A stretch of 64,000 nucleotides of DNA. Origin: Salvia splendens (taxonomy: Eukaryota; Streptophyta; Magnoliopsida; Lamiales; Lamiaceae). The first letter of the stretch is position 1; every line of letters starts with the position of its first letter. The stretch is taken from contig NC_056035.1 of assembly GCF_004379255.2 (NCBI RefSeq), forward strand, positions 25,420,502 through 25,484,501, in the 5' to 3' direction. Shown piece by piece: positions 35,701 to 46,315 of the stretch. The notes under the pieces were generated by a model that did no database searches, was not told the origin of the DNA, and saw only the letters and a list, made by a program, of their open reading frames with translations. A program made the position numbers and the translations under genes.

Positions 35701-36695
35701 TTATGTGCACAGTGTCATGAAGCAGAATTAACTTAACTTTAACAACCCATAGTCACAAGTAAGCTAATAATTCCGAGGACTTCAAAAGAACTTTTACAGA
35801 AAATAGCAGTTAGAACCTAAAGGTTACAAACTGGCTTTTACTGAACCAACAAAGCAAAATAAATTGACAGTAAGGGAAGCATGTCTTCACCTAAGTAATA
35901 TTCGAGACTGTCAACAGTACTCACCAGCAAGAAAATCTGAAGATAGTTGATATGGCAGTCGCATAAGCTGTCCACTGTCTGCATCATACTTCAAAACAGA
36001 CATCAATCCGTATTCTTCACCAACATACCTAGAAAGTACAGATTAGGTCAATCAATCTCCATGGTGGAGAGTTGCAATATATAATAATCGACTTTTAAAC
36101 CATTCATACATAAATCAAGAGCCATTGATTACAGAGAAAGCAGTTACAATGGAGTCCCACTGTACGCTACATGCTATTGACCTCCTCTCTAGACTCCAAA
36201 CCTGCACAATTATTTTCTGAAGATTCAGTATTCGCGTCAAAACTGCAATACAACCATAGCAACTCGGACTGCGTATTTGCGCTGACACTTTAGATGAATA
36301 TTGTTTCAAAATAAAGGTTGCTTTGCTTGAAATGAAAGAACTAGTTTGGTAGTTAATCAAATTTATAAAGCTAAAGTGAATGATACTACAATTATTTAGC
36401 AAAAAAATGATGCTTCAAACTGATCGATGTGTGAGAATGTAAAGGATTTACTTTATAACAATGTGGATTATGATGTGTACATTTTAATGAGTACTAAGAC
36501 ACTGAGTTGTGATTCCAGATAACCAGATATCTGAAGCATGTTTTCAGTGACCAATAATGAAATATCAAGAGAAATACGCATACCTGAATATCATTGTCGC
36601 TTGTAATGCTAACTATGAAGCCTTGATTTTGCAGAAACTGCAAAAGAGAAGTAGAAAACTATAATTTTCAAACATATTAACAACATAAGAGAGAC

Positions 36696-37305
36696 TGATA
36701 CGATCCCAACCAAACCTCAAGCAATGCTGGAGCCGGCAGTAGAACCCCAAGCAATGCTGGAGCCGGCAGTAGAACCCCAAGCAACGCGGGAGGTGGAACA
36801 GAGCAGGGAGAGTGCAGAGGACATGCGGACAAAAGGAGTGCGTGCGGAAGCTTCCATCGCGAAGTCGAGGCCGACGAGGAACGCGAAGCCTCCGAGCAGA
36901 TTCGGCGACTTCGTCGCCAAGTAGCGATTTCCATAATTATCTTTATTTTATTTTAAGTAGGAGTCGAACCTTAGCATTTTATTTTGGGAATATTTTATTA
37001 ATTATTTTTGCAATTGAGTCGAGCGTAAATTAGAAGCTCCGTCGGGTTTTCTTGTTGGTTCTTTCCCGATGTTTGGATTAGGTCGAACCAAACCTAGGGT
37101 CCGTAGAATATAAATAGGGCTATTTTGTTCATAACCAAGGAAGGAATAAAAATATTGATTGCCCAACATCTTGTTGATAACTTGTGAAACAATCTTCGAA
37201 CTCGATTGCCTGACGGGGAAGACTCGATTGCCTGAACAGGGCGCCGGAACGTGGGATTGCCGCCGAGAGAGAGATCGGGGCTGTTGAGGGAGGAAGCCCT
37301 TAACA
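36696..37305 (+). repeat. 5' LTR of the chromovirus
   Basis: 610 bp. It contains a 30-bp direct duplication (AGCAATGCTGGAGCCGGCAG, starting 36720 and 36750) that the 3' LTR has only once. TATAAATAG at 37109-37117 is the probable TATA box. Near 37215-37230 it differs from the 3' LTR by a replaced or deleted stretch. Elsewhere the two LTRs are almost identical, which suggests a fairly recent insertion. Confidence 0.92.
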
Positions 37306-37326
37306 TCTGGTGCTTGCATTGGAACT

Positions 37327-39312
37327 CATGAGACGCTACAACACCTACGGTAGGACGGGTTGGGGTCAATCCCGACGTGGCCAGCCGTCGAATCGCCGTG
37401 ATACGGGTGGGTTTAATCAGCCCCCGTTTGAAGATTTGGAGATGGAGACCGGACCAGGGGACGGGGTGCAGCACGGCGACACCTTTAACACTAAACTGGA
37501 CCGATTGTTGGATCGATTCGATAAATTGGACGTGTGGAGGGACGAGACAGATCGGAGGTTTGAGAATTTGGAACCAATTCTCTCCCGCGAGACAGAACCT
37601 CCATCGAGACATGACGATTGGGAGGAGTATGAGGATAGGGATGTTCGGGAAAGGAAGGCGTGGGACAGAGGGTATAAGCCTCGCCACCAGAACGCAGGTC
37701 GACCGACGCCTGGGACCAATCGGGGTTGGGCTCTTCCCGTAACAGGTTTGACGGGTTCAATCAGGCCTTTGACCGCCCACCGTCATGTTGGGATCCTCCC
37801 CAGCGCTTTCACTCACGGGAATCAGCCTCTGATACAACAGACAGCGTGAGGATGGCTGCACCGCGATTTGATTGCTCTGACGCGACAAGTTGGGTGTCGA
37901 GAGTCCAGTATTATTTTAATCACCTATTGATGCCAGATGCACAGCGATTACACTATGCGGTGATATTGTTTGATCCCCCGGCATCGGAGTGGATCTTTAA
38001 CTATTGTGCGAACAATGAATTCGTCACGTGGCAGGAGTTTTTGGAGGACGTACGACATCGCTTTGACAGACAGAGTTTTCAAGACTATTTTGGCTTACTT
38101 GCAAAATTGACACAAACGGGGTCGGTGCTCGAGTATCATGATACTTTTGAAAAATATCTCAACCGGGTTCAGGGCATTCCGGAGAAAAAGTTGTTCACTC
38201 TGTTCGTGGCAGGTTTGAGGCCGGATATGCAAGAACGGTTGCGCCTCCATCGCCCGCCGTCTCTGGCTGCGGCGATGGCTTTGAGCTTGGAACTGGCTGA
38301 CTCTTTGGGCGATCGACAGCCACCACAACAGACTTCTCGTCGACCTTGGCAGAACAGAGATAGCCGAAATCAAACGGGCCCGATTTCCAGCCAACCGACG
38401 ACTCACACTACCGCCAACCAGACTCCGCAGCCTACCCGGGGCGGTGTTCCCGACCCCCCTCGCCAACCTCTGATCCGCGTGTCTCAAGCTGAGAAGGCAG
38501 AGCGTGCGAGGCTGGGTCTCTGCTACTTTTGCCCGGAGAAGTGGGTCGTTGGTCACGTGTGCAAGCAGCGACTCCTCTGCTATGCCGATGAGTCAGACGA
38601 GGTAGAAGACAGCGAATTAGACAAACTTACCACGGAGGAAGGCGCAGACACGGAGGTAGCACACATCCATACAATGCATGAGGGTCGACGATCACGACCG
38701 CTGAAGGTGATAGGGACAATTCAGGATCGGGAAGTGTGCGTTTTGATTGATACAGGGAGCGATCGGAATTTCATACATCCGCGAATTGTGGAGGTCTTAC
38801 ACCTATCACTTTCGCCTATACGCCCGTTTAGAGTAATTGTGGGGAATGGCGAGGCTCTGCTTTGCTCTCACATTTCAAAGCAAACGAAATTGGTGATACA
38901 AGGGACGAAACCCATCAACGTCAGACCGTATCGCTATCCTTATTTTCAGAAAAATGAAATTGAACGACAGGTCAGAGACATGCTTGAACAGGGTATTATT
39001 CAACGAAGCAACAGCCCTTTCTCGTCGCCCGTGCTCCTTATTAGGAAGAAGGATGGAACGTTTCGTTTTTGCATCGATTATCGCGCTTTGAATAGTGCAA
39101 CAGTCCCAGATCATTTTCCAATTCCGACCGCAGATGAACTCTTTGACGAGCTAGGGAAGGCTCGAATCTTCACTAAGTTGGATCTACGTTCGGGGTACCA
39201 TCAGATAAGAATGCATGACGAGGACGTGTTCGCACTCATGATGGCCATTTCGAGTTTTTGGTCATGCCTTTCGGTCTCACTAATGCACCCTCGACTTTTC
39301 AGGCGGCTATGA
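37327..39312 (+). pseudogene. Chromovirus gag, protease and start of reverse transcriptase
   Basis: It starts at the ATG at 37327 (MRRYNTYGRTGWGQSRRG) and shifts frame once near 37735. Gag core: [20 protein letters not shown] and [21 protein letters not shown] zinc-knuckle-like site, [16 protein letters not shown], lies near 38521-38568. The protease site is [15 protein letters not shown] (38738-38782). Right after it, an internal deletion (~38885) joins the protease to reverse transcriptase ([19 protein letters not shown]), removing the linker and part of the protease domain. RT continues to [17 protein letters not shown], where a ~13-bp deletion at ~39230 shifts the frame. Confidence 0.88.
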
Positions 39313-40178
39313 ATGCTATTTTTCAACCAATGCTCCGGAAGTTTGTCATCGTCTTCTTCGACGATATTTTGGTCTACAGTCCGACGACGGAGGCGCACCG
39401 GCAGCACCTGGCCGCTGTTCTGGACGTGTTGCAGAAGAACAGTTTCTTCGTGAAGTTGTCGAAGTGCTCTTTTTGTAGCCCCACGGTGGAGTATTTGGGG
39501 CATTTAATCGGTGAAGGACTGGTGAAAGCCGATCCGAGTAAGATTTCAGCCATGACAGCCTGGCCGAAACCCAAGTCTGTGAAGCAGCTCCGAGGCTTTT
39601 TGGGTTTGACGGGCTACTACCGTCGTTTTATTGCAGGCTACGCTATGATTGCGGCTCCGTTGACCGAGTTGCTCAAGAAGGATTCCTTCAACTGGTCTAC
39701 TGACGCTGAGACGAGCTTCGGGAACTTGAAAATAGCGATGACCTCGGCACCGGTTCTTCGTTTGCCGGATTTTGACCGGCAGATCTGTATAGAGACGGAC
39801 GCGTCTGATGTGGGCATTGGGGCAGTGTTGTTACAGGATGCGCATCGCATAGCTTACTTCAGCAAGAAGTTGGGTCCTCGACGTCGGGTGCCTTCTACGT
39901 ATCACAAGGAGTTGTACGCGATCGTGGAGGCGGTACAAAAGTGGCGCCAGTACCGCTTGGGGCGTGAATTCGTGATCCAGAGCGATCAAAAGAGCTTAAA
40001 GGAGCTACTACAGCAGGTGGTCCAAACCCCGGATCAACAGCTCTATGTGCGAAAGTTAATGGGGTACAAATTCAGGATAGAATACAAAAAAGGCACTACT
40101 AATCGTGCGGCGGACGCCCTTTCCCGCCGCGCTGACCCACGCGACGCGGTCTCCGAGATCAGTGGAGCGAGCGTGGAG
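39231..40178 (+). pseudogene. Chromovirus reverse transcriptase end and RNase H
   Basis: After the shift the frame reads [20 protein letters not shown] and the catalytic FFDDILVYS at ~39355-39380. The RNase H part has ETDASDVGIGAVLLQD, STYHKELYAIVEAVQKWRQY and RAADALSRR. It is interrupted at 40178/40179 by a hAT insertion; the next coding piece is 41655-41837. Confidence 0.9.
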
Positions 40179-41646
40179 CAGTGTTGTTAGGGTCGAGGGT
40201 CGCACCGGGTCGATAAGGTGAAAATTCGGGTCGCGGGTCGACGAGTCGACTGGGTCGAGAGACCCACTAATCTAGGCTAATTTTTTTGCCTTTTAATATT
40301 AAATCAAATAAATATATTAGTCTAATGTTTATAATATATCAAATAATATAAATGTAGACGTAATTCATGTAAATAGAGACAAAATGGAAAATAGAAAATA
40401 TCAAAACAATTCATAAGTCATAAGTATAACACAAAATAAATAATTGAACCCATTATCTGAAAATGTCAAAAGAAAGTTATATATCATCTGCACTTAGATG
40501 ATAGTCATCTTCTCCTTCATCAAATTCTGCTCCAACCAAGTTTATATCTTCATTCTCTTCATCTTCATCCACAAGAATACGAGTAGACTTGGAGCTTGAG
40601 GCATGATCTCGAGTATTTGTGTTGCCTCTAGTATTGTGAGATGGCTCCAACACTTAAAATACGAGAAAATTTTGGTTGTAGGGGCTTTATTATATTATCT
40701 TTGACTTTTAAAAATAGAAATTATTTCTATTTTGTTTCAACACTTAAAATTAGAAAGTTTCTATTTTAAGAAATTTTATTTTTCTCTAATGAAGTAGAAC
40801 TCATTCTCCACTAAGAATGCTTTAATCGCTTTTTGTTTTATCTTTTGTTTACTTTAATAATTGTTTAATAAAACATGCGCGGTTTCATAAATTTCAAATT
40901 TTCAGAAACGAAGGTAGTACTCCTATATAAATTTAGTTACAATTTTATACATAAAACTAGTTCAATACATAAATTAAAATGTTATCATAAAGTAGTGAGT
41001 AAAATTAATTCTATATAATAAATCACAATATCCTATATAAATTTAATTACAATATTAATGCACATTTTTCATATTTTCATATTTTCATTCTTAATTTCAC
41101 ATAATAATAATGTACTAGTATACATGAAATATTATGAAAACTAAACAAAATTTTCCATAATTTAATCGGCCATCATTTATTTAAAACTAAGTAGTCAATT
41201 TGAAATTTTATGTCCACTAAACAAAAATCTAAATTAACACATCACATTTTACTTTTCTTTGACCAAAATTAACACAGCACATTTATTTTTCCATTAATAA
41301 CTGCATTTGAAAGTACGATACCACAACTCCCAATAAAGAAAGCTTTTATTATAATAATAACTATATTAATTTTATTACAATTGTCTTCTTCCTCGCGCTG
41401 CCTGCCGCCATTGTTTCTCTTTTTCCTCTGCAACTTTTTGCTCCCACGTTGCTTAAGCCCTCCCCCACCTCTTACTGGGTCCGCCCCTGGTTAGGGCGAC
41501 CCACCCGAAACGCTCGACCCCGCCGACCCGGGCGACCCAGCGCGACCCATGCATCTCGATCAACCCACCCATGTTGGGGCGGTGATGGTCTCGACCCGGG
41601 CGACCCAGGCGACCCGAGCGACCCGAACGCCAAATTAACAACACTG
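40179..41646 (-). mobile_element. Non-autonomous hAT element 1 (1,468 bp)
   Basis: Termini CAGTGTTGTTA and TAACAACACTG are perfectly inverted, flanked by the 8-bp target duplication GCGTGGAG (40171-40178, 41647-41654). Subterminal DNA is packed with GGGTCGCC/GGGTCGAG motifs. On the minus strand, ~40477-40650 encodes an acidic tail (ILVDEDEENEDINLVGAE, FDEGEDDYHLSADDI, stop) that looks like the very end of a hAT transposase; the catalytic region is gone. It splits chromovirus pol. Confidence 0.92.
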
Positions 41647-41654
41647 GCGTGGAG

Positions 41655-41837
41655 CTCGAGGATGAGCAGGCCGACGGGGCTCTCCTGACAGCAGCCGTCT
41701 GTCCGGTCCCGCAGCTGATTGATCTATTACGCAGCGAGACGGCGTCGTCTCCGGAGATGCGTGAGATGATGAAGGAGATCAACGAGGGACGTGCCACACC
41801 TCATTTATCGTGGGTGGATGGGTTGGTTTACTATAAC
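41655..41837 (+). pseudogene. Chromovirus pol segment between two hAT insertions
   Basis: About 60 codons (SSPEMREMMKEINEGRATPH, LSWVDGLVYYN) between RNase H and integrase. Joined across both hATs after removing one target duplication each, the frame runs on from the RNase H end and toward the integrase zinc-binding region. Confidence 0.85.
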
Positions 41838-42480
41838 CAGTGTTGTCAAAATGTCGTTCGGGTCACTCGGGTCGCCTGGGTCGAGACCATCACCGCCCCA
41901 ACATGGGTGGGTTGATCGAGATACAAGGTCGCCGCTGGGTCGCCTGGGTCGAGTGGGTCGCCTGGGTCGAGTGAGTCGCCTGGGTCGCCCTAAACACATG
42001 TTATCTCTGATTTTCTCAAATCTCTCACATATTTTCTGTCTCTCTCAATCACAATTCTCTATATATATGCATGCACCACATCAAACTTTTCAAACCTACT
42101 TTCTACACTTTAGAATTCGGCCTCTTCATTCCTAAACAAATAAACAATTCAAAGATCTTTTGCTGCCACCCTTCATATATTCATTTGTTTTGATATTTTC
42201 AGACAATGGTTTCAATTATTTATTGTGTTATGACTTATGAATTGTTTTGATATTTTGATCATTTCTATTTTCCATTTTATCTCTATTCACATGAATTGCG
42301 TCTACATTTATATTATTTGATGTATTATAAACATTAGAGCAATATATTTATTTTATTTAATATTAAAAGGCAAAAAAATTAACCTAGCTTTGTGGGTCTC
42401 TCGACCCCGTCGACTCGTCGACCCACGACCCGAATTTTCACCTCATCGACCCGGTGTGCCCTGCGACCCTAACAACACTG
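41838..42480 (+). mobile_element. Non-autonomous hAT element 2 (643 bp)
   Basis: Termini CAGTGTTGTC and AACAACACTG, flanked by the 8-bp target duplication ACTATAAC (41830-41837, 42481-42488). Its left ~150 bp matches the complement of the right end of hAT element 1, and its right ~90 bp matches the complement of the left end of element 1. It is therefore a shorter deletion form of the same family, inserted in the opposite orientation 183 bp away. Confidence 0.92.
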
Positions 42481-42488
42481 ACTATAAC

Positions 42489-43814
42489 AGACGGATTTTT
42501 GTGGGATCCCGTCTTCGGCGCGTACGCCGATCATGACCGAATATCATTGCTCCCAATCGGCGGGTCATCCGGGTTTTGAAAGGACTCTACGTCGCGTTAC
42601 CGCCGAGTTCTATTGGCCGAACATGAAAAAGGAGATTCGACGATTCGTCGAGGCGTGTGTTATATGCCAAACTACAAAGTATTCTACTCAAAAGCCGGCT
42701 GGATTGTTACAGCCATTACCGATTCCGTCATAGGTTTGGGAGGACGTCTCGATGGACTTCATTACGGGACTGCCTCCGTCGCGAGGGTACACGGCCATCA
42801 TGGTTGTCGTGGATCGTTTATCCAAATACGCCCACTTTGCAGCCCTGCCAACACGTTTTGATGCCTTGCGGGTCGCACATTTATTTGTTAACACGGTGGT
42901 GCGTCATCATGGATTTCCCAAGACCTTGGTCTCGGATCGTGATTCTGTGTTCTTGAATAAAATTTGGGAGGAAATTATGCGGCTAAGTGGTACGAAGTTG
43001 AACTTTTCGACGACATACCATCCTCAGTCGGATGGTCAAACGGAGGTACGAAATAGGGGCCTCGAGCAGTATCTGCGAGCTTTCGCTGGGGATCGCCCTT
43101 CTAAATGGACTAATTTCCTACCGTGGGCTGAACTGGCGCTTAATTGCTTCTATCACGCGGGTCTGGGCACGTCACCGTTCAAAGCTCTATACGGGAGGGA
43201 TCCGCCCAGTCTGGTGTTTGCACCGCCGTTAGCCGCGACTCCTCCGTCAGTGGCGGATCTGATCAGGCAGCGGAGTGAGCTACTGGTTCAGCTTTGCAAG
43301 AATCTAGCTCGCGTACGGCAACGTATGCAAGAGTCGGCGAATAAGCATCGTCGACATGTGGAATTTGTGGCGGGAGATATGGTGTTACTCAAACTTCAAC
43401 CGTATCGTCAGCATTCGGTTGCGCGGCCATTGTCAGCGAAATTGGCGCGTCGATATCACGGGCCATTTGAGGTGATGGAGCGGATCGGGCAGGTGGCTTA
43501 TAGGCTGCGGCTACCGGAGGGGAGCAGGATTCATAACGTGTTTCATGTGAGCCTTCTTCGCCCGTTTGTAGCTGGAGATTCAGAGGAGCCGCGGGGTGAT
43601 TTGCCGTCTGAATTTTCGGGGAACGTCCGGTGGTGTACCCGGTGCGTGTGCTGGAGAGGAGGCTGCTTTGGAATGGGGATCAGCCAGGGGAACACGCTTT
43701 GGTTCGGTGGTCGGACGGTACCGAGTCGCCGACTTGGGAACCAGTGGAGGCGCTTCGTCGGAGGTTTCCGAATGTCTTCCTTGAGGACAAGGATGTTGCT
43801 ATGGAGAGGGGGGT
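42489..43814 (+). pseudogene. Chromovirus integrase and chromodomain-like end
   Basis: The zinc-binding part (SQSAGHPGFERTLRRVTAEF, CVICQTTK) is followed by an in-frame TAG at 42732-42734, where Gln is expected before VWEDVSMDF. The catalytic core shows MDFITGLPPSRGYTAIMVVV, SDRDSVF and QSDGQTEVRNRGLEQYL. After FHVSLLRPF there is another shift near 43620. In the new frame, LERRLLWNGDQPGEHALVRW, SPTWEPVEALRRRFP and FLEDKDV look like the chromodomain-like tail of plant chromoviruses, which guides integration in that group. Confidence 0.88.
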
Positions 43815-44421
43815 TGATACGATCCCAACCGGACCCCAAGCAATGCTGGAGCCGGCAGTAGAACCCCAAGCAACGCGGGAGGTGGAACAGAGCAGGAAGA
43901 GTGCAGAGGACATGCGGACAAAAGGAGTGCGTGCGGAAGCTTCCATCGCGAAGTCGAGGCCGACGAGGAACGCGAAGCCTCCGAGCAGATTCGGCGACTT
44001 CGTCGCCAAGTAGCGATTTCCATAATTATCTTTATTTTATTTTAAGTAGGAGTCGAACCTTAGCATTTTATTTTGGGAATATTTTATTAATTATTTTTGC
44101 AATTGAGTCGAGCGTAAATTAGAAGCTCCGTCGGGTTTTCTTGTTGGTTCTTTCCCGATGTTAGGATTAGGTCGAACCAAACCTAGGGTCCGTAGAATAT
44201 AAATAGGGCTATTTTGTTCATAACCAAGGAAGGAATAAAAATATTGATTGCCCAACATCTTGTTGATAACTTGTGAAACAATCTTCGAACTCGATTGCCT
44301 GACGGGGAAGACTCCCGCACACAATCTGTTCGATCAAACCGCCGACCCTGAACAGGGCGCCGGAACGTGGGATTGCCGCCGAGAGAGAGATCGGGGCTGT
44401 TGAGGGAGGAAGCCCTTAACA
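43815..44421 (+). repeat. 3' LTR of the chromovirus
   Basis: 607 bp, near-identical to 36696-37305 apart from one copy instead of two of the 30-bp unit and a different stretch near 44313-44355 (CCCGCACACAATCTGTTCG). It ends TTAACA, followed by the GAGAC target duplication. Confidence 0.93.
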
Positions 44422-45114
44422 GAGACACACAACAAGATCACTAAGTATACGCACACCAACAGAAAATGACATTCTATCAGCACTACAAAATTTGAGAGAG
44501 AAAAAATTTCAAACTAATATGCCTTATAACAAAAACTGTTGGGATCATCTAAAGTCGTGAAACTGACCTCTAAGTATTTTAGAGGCAACAGCTTTGGAGA
44601 AATCTTAAGTCCTTCAATATTATCACCACCAATTACCTTGATCCTGCCATCCCTGTGAACAAATATTATGAATCAGATTCACGAGATCAGAAGGTATGTG
44701 GTTAATTGCTGCTGATACAGGAAAACCAAATAGTGGTTGACAATTGACAATGATTCAATAATCTGCCATCTCTCTCTAAAGTGATAAACTGCGAAAAAGA
44801 CTCAGTCTGAATATGATAAATATAGGATAACTCAACCAAGCTTCATACAGAGAAAATACAAGAACAAATCTCAAGCATATGATACTTATAAGCCAAAATT
44901 CAACCAACCAATCCAACCAATTAGCACAAAAATCAACAGAATTAAGCAGAGAGTTACCCGCTATCACCCTAAAGAGAGCTTTCACAGCATAATATACATC
45001 AAACTCACTTTCACATTCAATAGCAACTCAACTTACGAAATTCCTAGCGCAAGGAACAGTTAAATAAGAGAAATGAGAACTGATCAGGAAAAGCAGACGC
45101 AAACTTACAATGTG

Positions 45115-45472
45115 GGATTTTTTCTTATTTTGTTCTAGAGCTGAGATATCATTCCTTGAGTGTACTGAACTTTTTTTTTGTTCCGGGTTTGGGAGAGACG
45201 CATGACCCTCATGCGTCTCTCTTTTAATGAGACGCATGATGATTATGCGTCTTTCATAAAGACGCATGAGGGTCATGCGTCTTTAAAAAAACGAAACAAA
45301 AGAGAGACGCATGACCCTCATGCGTCTTTATGAAAGACGCATAATCATCATGCGTCTCATTAAAAGAGAGACGCATGAGGGTCATGCGTCTCTCCCAAAC
45401 CCGGAACAAAAAAAAAGTTCAGTACACTCAAGGAATGATATCTCAGCTCTAGAACAAAATAAGAAAAAACCC
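45115..45472. mobile_element. Foldback MULE-type MITE at a tomosyn splice donor
   Basis: The whole 358 bp is a near-perfect palindrome: GGATTTTTTCTTATTTTG at the left returns as CAAAATAAGAAAAAACCC at the right. The 9-bp target duplication is TACAATGTG (45106-45114, 45473-45481), the length typical of Mutator-like elements. The centre is an array of short inverted motifs GACGCATGA/TCATGCGTC. On the minus strand the target is the exon 2 border (CACATT, GTA), so the duplication copied the donor site. The near copy now reads GTAGGG, partly supplied by the element, and the original GTAAGT lies on the far side. Confidence 0.92.
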
Positions 45473-45989
45473 TACAATGTGCCAACGGCCAGTAGGCGCT
45501 GAATCGGATCAAAAGCGAGCATCGACGCCGTAGATGGAATTCCGTAGTGCACATTTATCCGGAAATTCAATTCATCCGGAGACAATGAACTCTTTCCATG
45601 GCGCTGAATCAATCACGCACACAATTCAAGTTCGATAAAATTGAGTGAGGGAAAAAACAGTGAAAGTCAAAGCAAAATTAGATGAATTTTGTTACCTCTT
45701 GACGATTAACGGTCTTCTGAAATAAGCGTTTCTTGAACATGGCGATGTTGAGCTTATCGTCGGCGAGGAAAGATCGGAGTTTGGAGTATAATTGAATTCG
45801 ACGTGAAGCTTCGCGTTTTGTTTGAGAGTGGAAAGATCAGAATACATGGGTGGACTCACTTCTCGGTTTGTACGCTACAAAGTGCACTCTATCGAAGACA
45901 TAGTAAGCACGGGGAAAATCGGGTTTATGGGGGAGTTTACACTAAAGATTACATAAATGTACCCATTTTGTTATCTATTCCATAAATGA

Positions 45990-46315
45990 GAAAAACGCCT
46001 ATGAAATTGGCGTGTCTTTAAGTAAAAACGCCAATAGTACTGGCGTGTTTTCAGGTAAATACGCCAACGTAGTTGGCGTTTTATACTTGTGTCGTATTTT
46101 GGGCGTATTCTCTCCGATTGCAATTACGATAAAAAATGCCAACTTGGTTGGCGTGTATAAATAAAAAAACGCATTTGTAATTGGCGTGTTATCGTTGTTG
46201 AAACGACGAACAGATTGGCGTTTTCCTAAAAGACGCCAACACGAGTGGCGTATTTACTAAATCATTAAAAACGCCAACCTGAGTGGCGTGTTTACTCAGG
46301 GTCATATAGCAGGCG
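45990..46315. repeat. Left palindrome array of the MULE
   Basis: About eight units of the form ACGCCAA-n-TTGGCGT (for example ACGCCAACGTAGTTGGCGT), with loops of 3-6 bases and spacers rich in A/T. Arms are sometimes imperfect (CTGGCGT, GTGGCGT). Confidence 0.9.

Larger units (their letters stand above)
36696..44421 (+). mobile_element. Chromovirus-type Ty3 element in tomosyn intron 3
   Basis: Two LTRs, 36696-37305 and 43815-44421, start TGATACGATCCCAACC and end AGCCCTTAACA. A perfect 5-bp target duplication GAGAC flanks them (36691-36695, 44422-44426). A polypurine tract (GGAGAGGGGGGTT) precedes the 3' LTR. Inside are gag, protease, reverse transcriptase, RNase H, integrase and a chromodomain-like end, all on the plus strand and so antisense to the host gene. 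It sits between tomosyn exons 3 and 4. Coding is broken at several points and by two hAT insertions, so it is not autonomous. Confidence 0.95.
28869..45740 (-). pseudogene. Tomosyn/Lgl-type syntaxin-binding WD40 gene, disrupted
   Basis: About 24 exons could be traced on the minus strand: 45696-45740 (MFKKRLFQKTVNRQE), 45476-45603, 44568-44652, 36584-36637, 36110-36201, 35925-36028, 35421-35497, 34832-35283, 33998-34312, 33709-33906, 33536-33634, 33373-33442, ~32733-32846, 31886-32159, 31582-31805, 31390-31511, 31147-31265, 30805-30860, 30618-~30709, 30358-30529, 30143-30214, 29961-30061, 29814-29876, 28869-28976. They encode ~1,080 residues: WD40 propellers (VHYGIPSTASMLAFDPIQRL, AGYDDGSVRIWDVTYPV) and a C-terminal R-SNARE-like coil (DASSAAGQAKNKLMERQEKL, KISRRTEDLQNGAENFASLA). 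Tomosyn-type proteins bind syntaxins and restrain vesicle fusion. Lesions: in-frame TGA at 36115-36117 (codon ~133), TAG at 34944-34946, an apparent 2-bp deletion near 34870, and weak or lost splice signals at the ~32733 and ~30710 borders. Confidence 0.85.

Noticed and set aside
37306..37326. Primer-binding site of the chromovirus
   Set aside because: The bases after the 5' LTR (TCTGGTGCTTGCATTGG) may prime from a tRNA, but I could not match a specific tRNA end with confidence.
41449..41999. ORFs through the GGGTCG-rich ends of the hAT elements
   Set aside because: Low-complexity translation of subterminal repeats that ends within the transposons.
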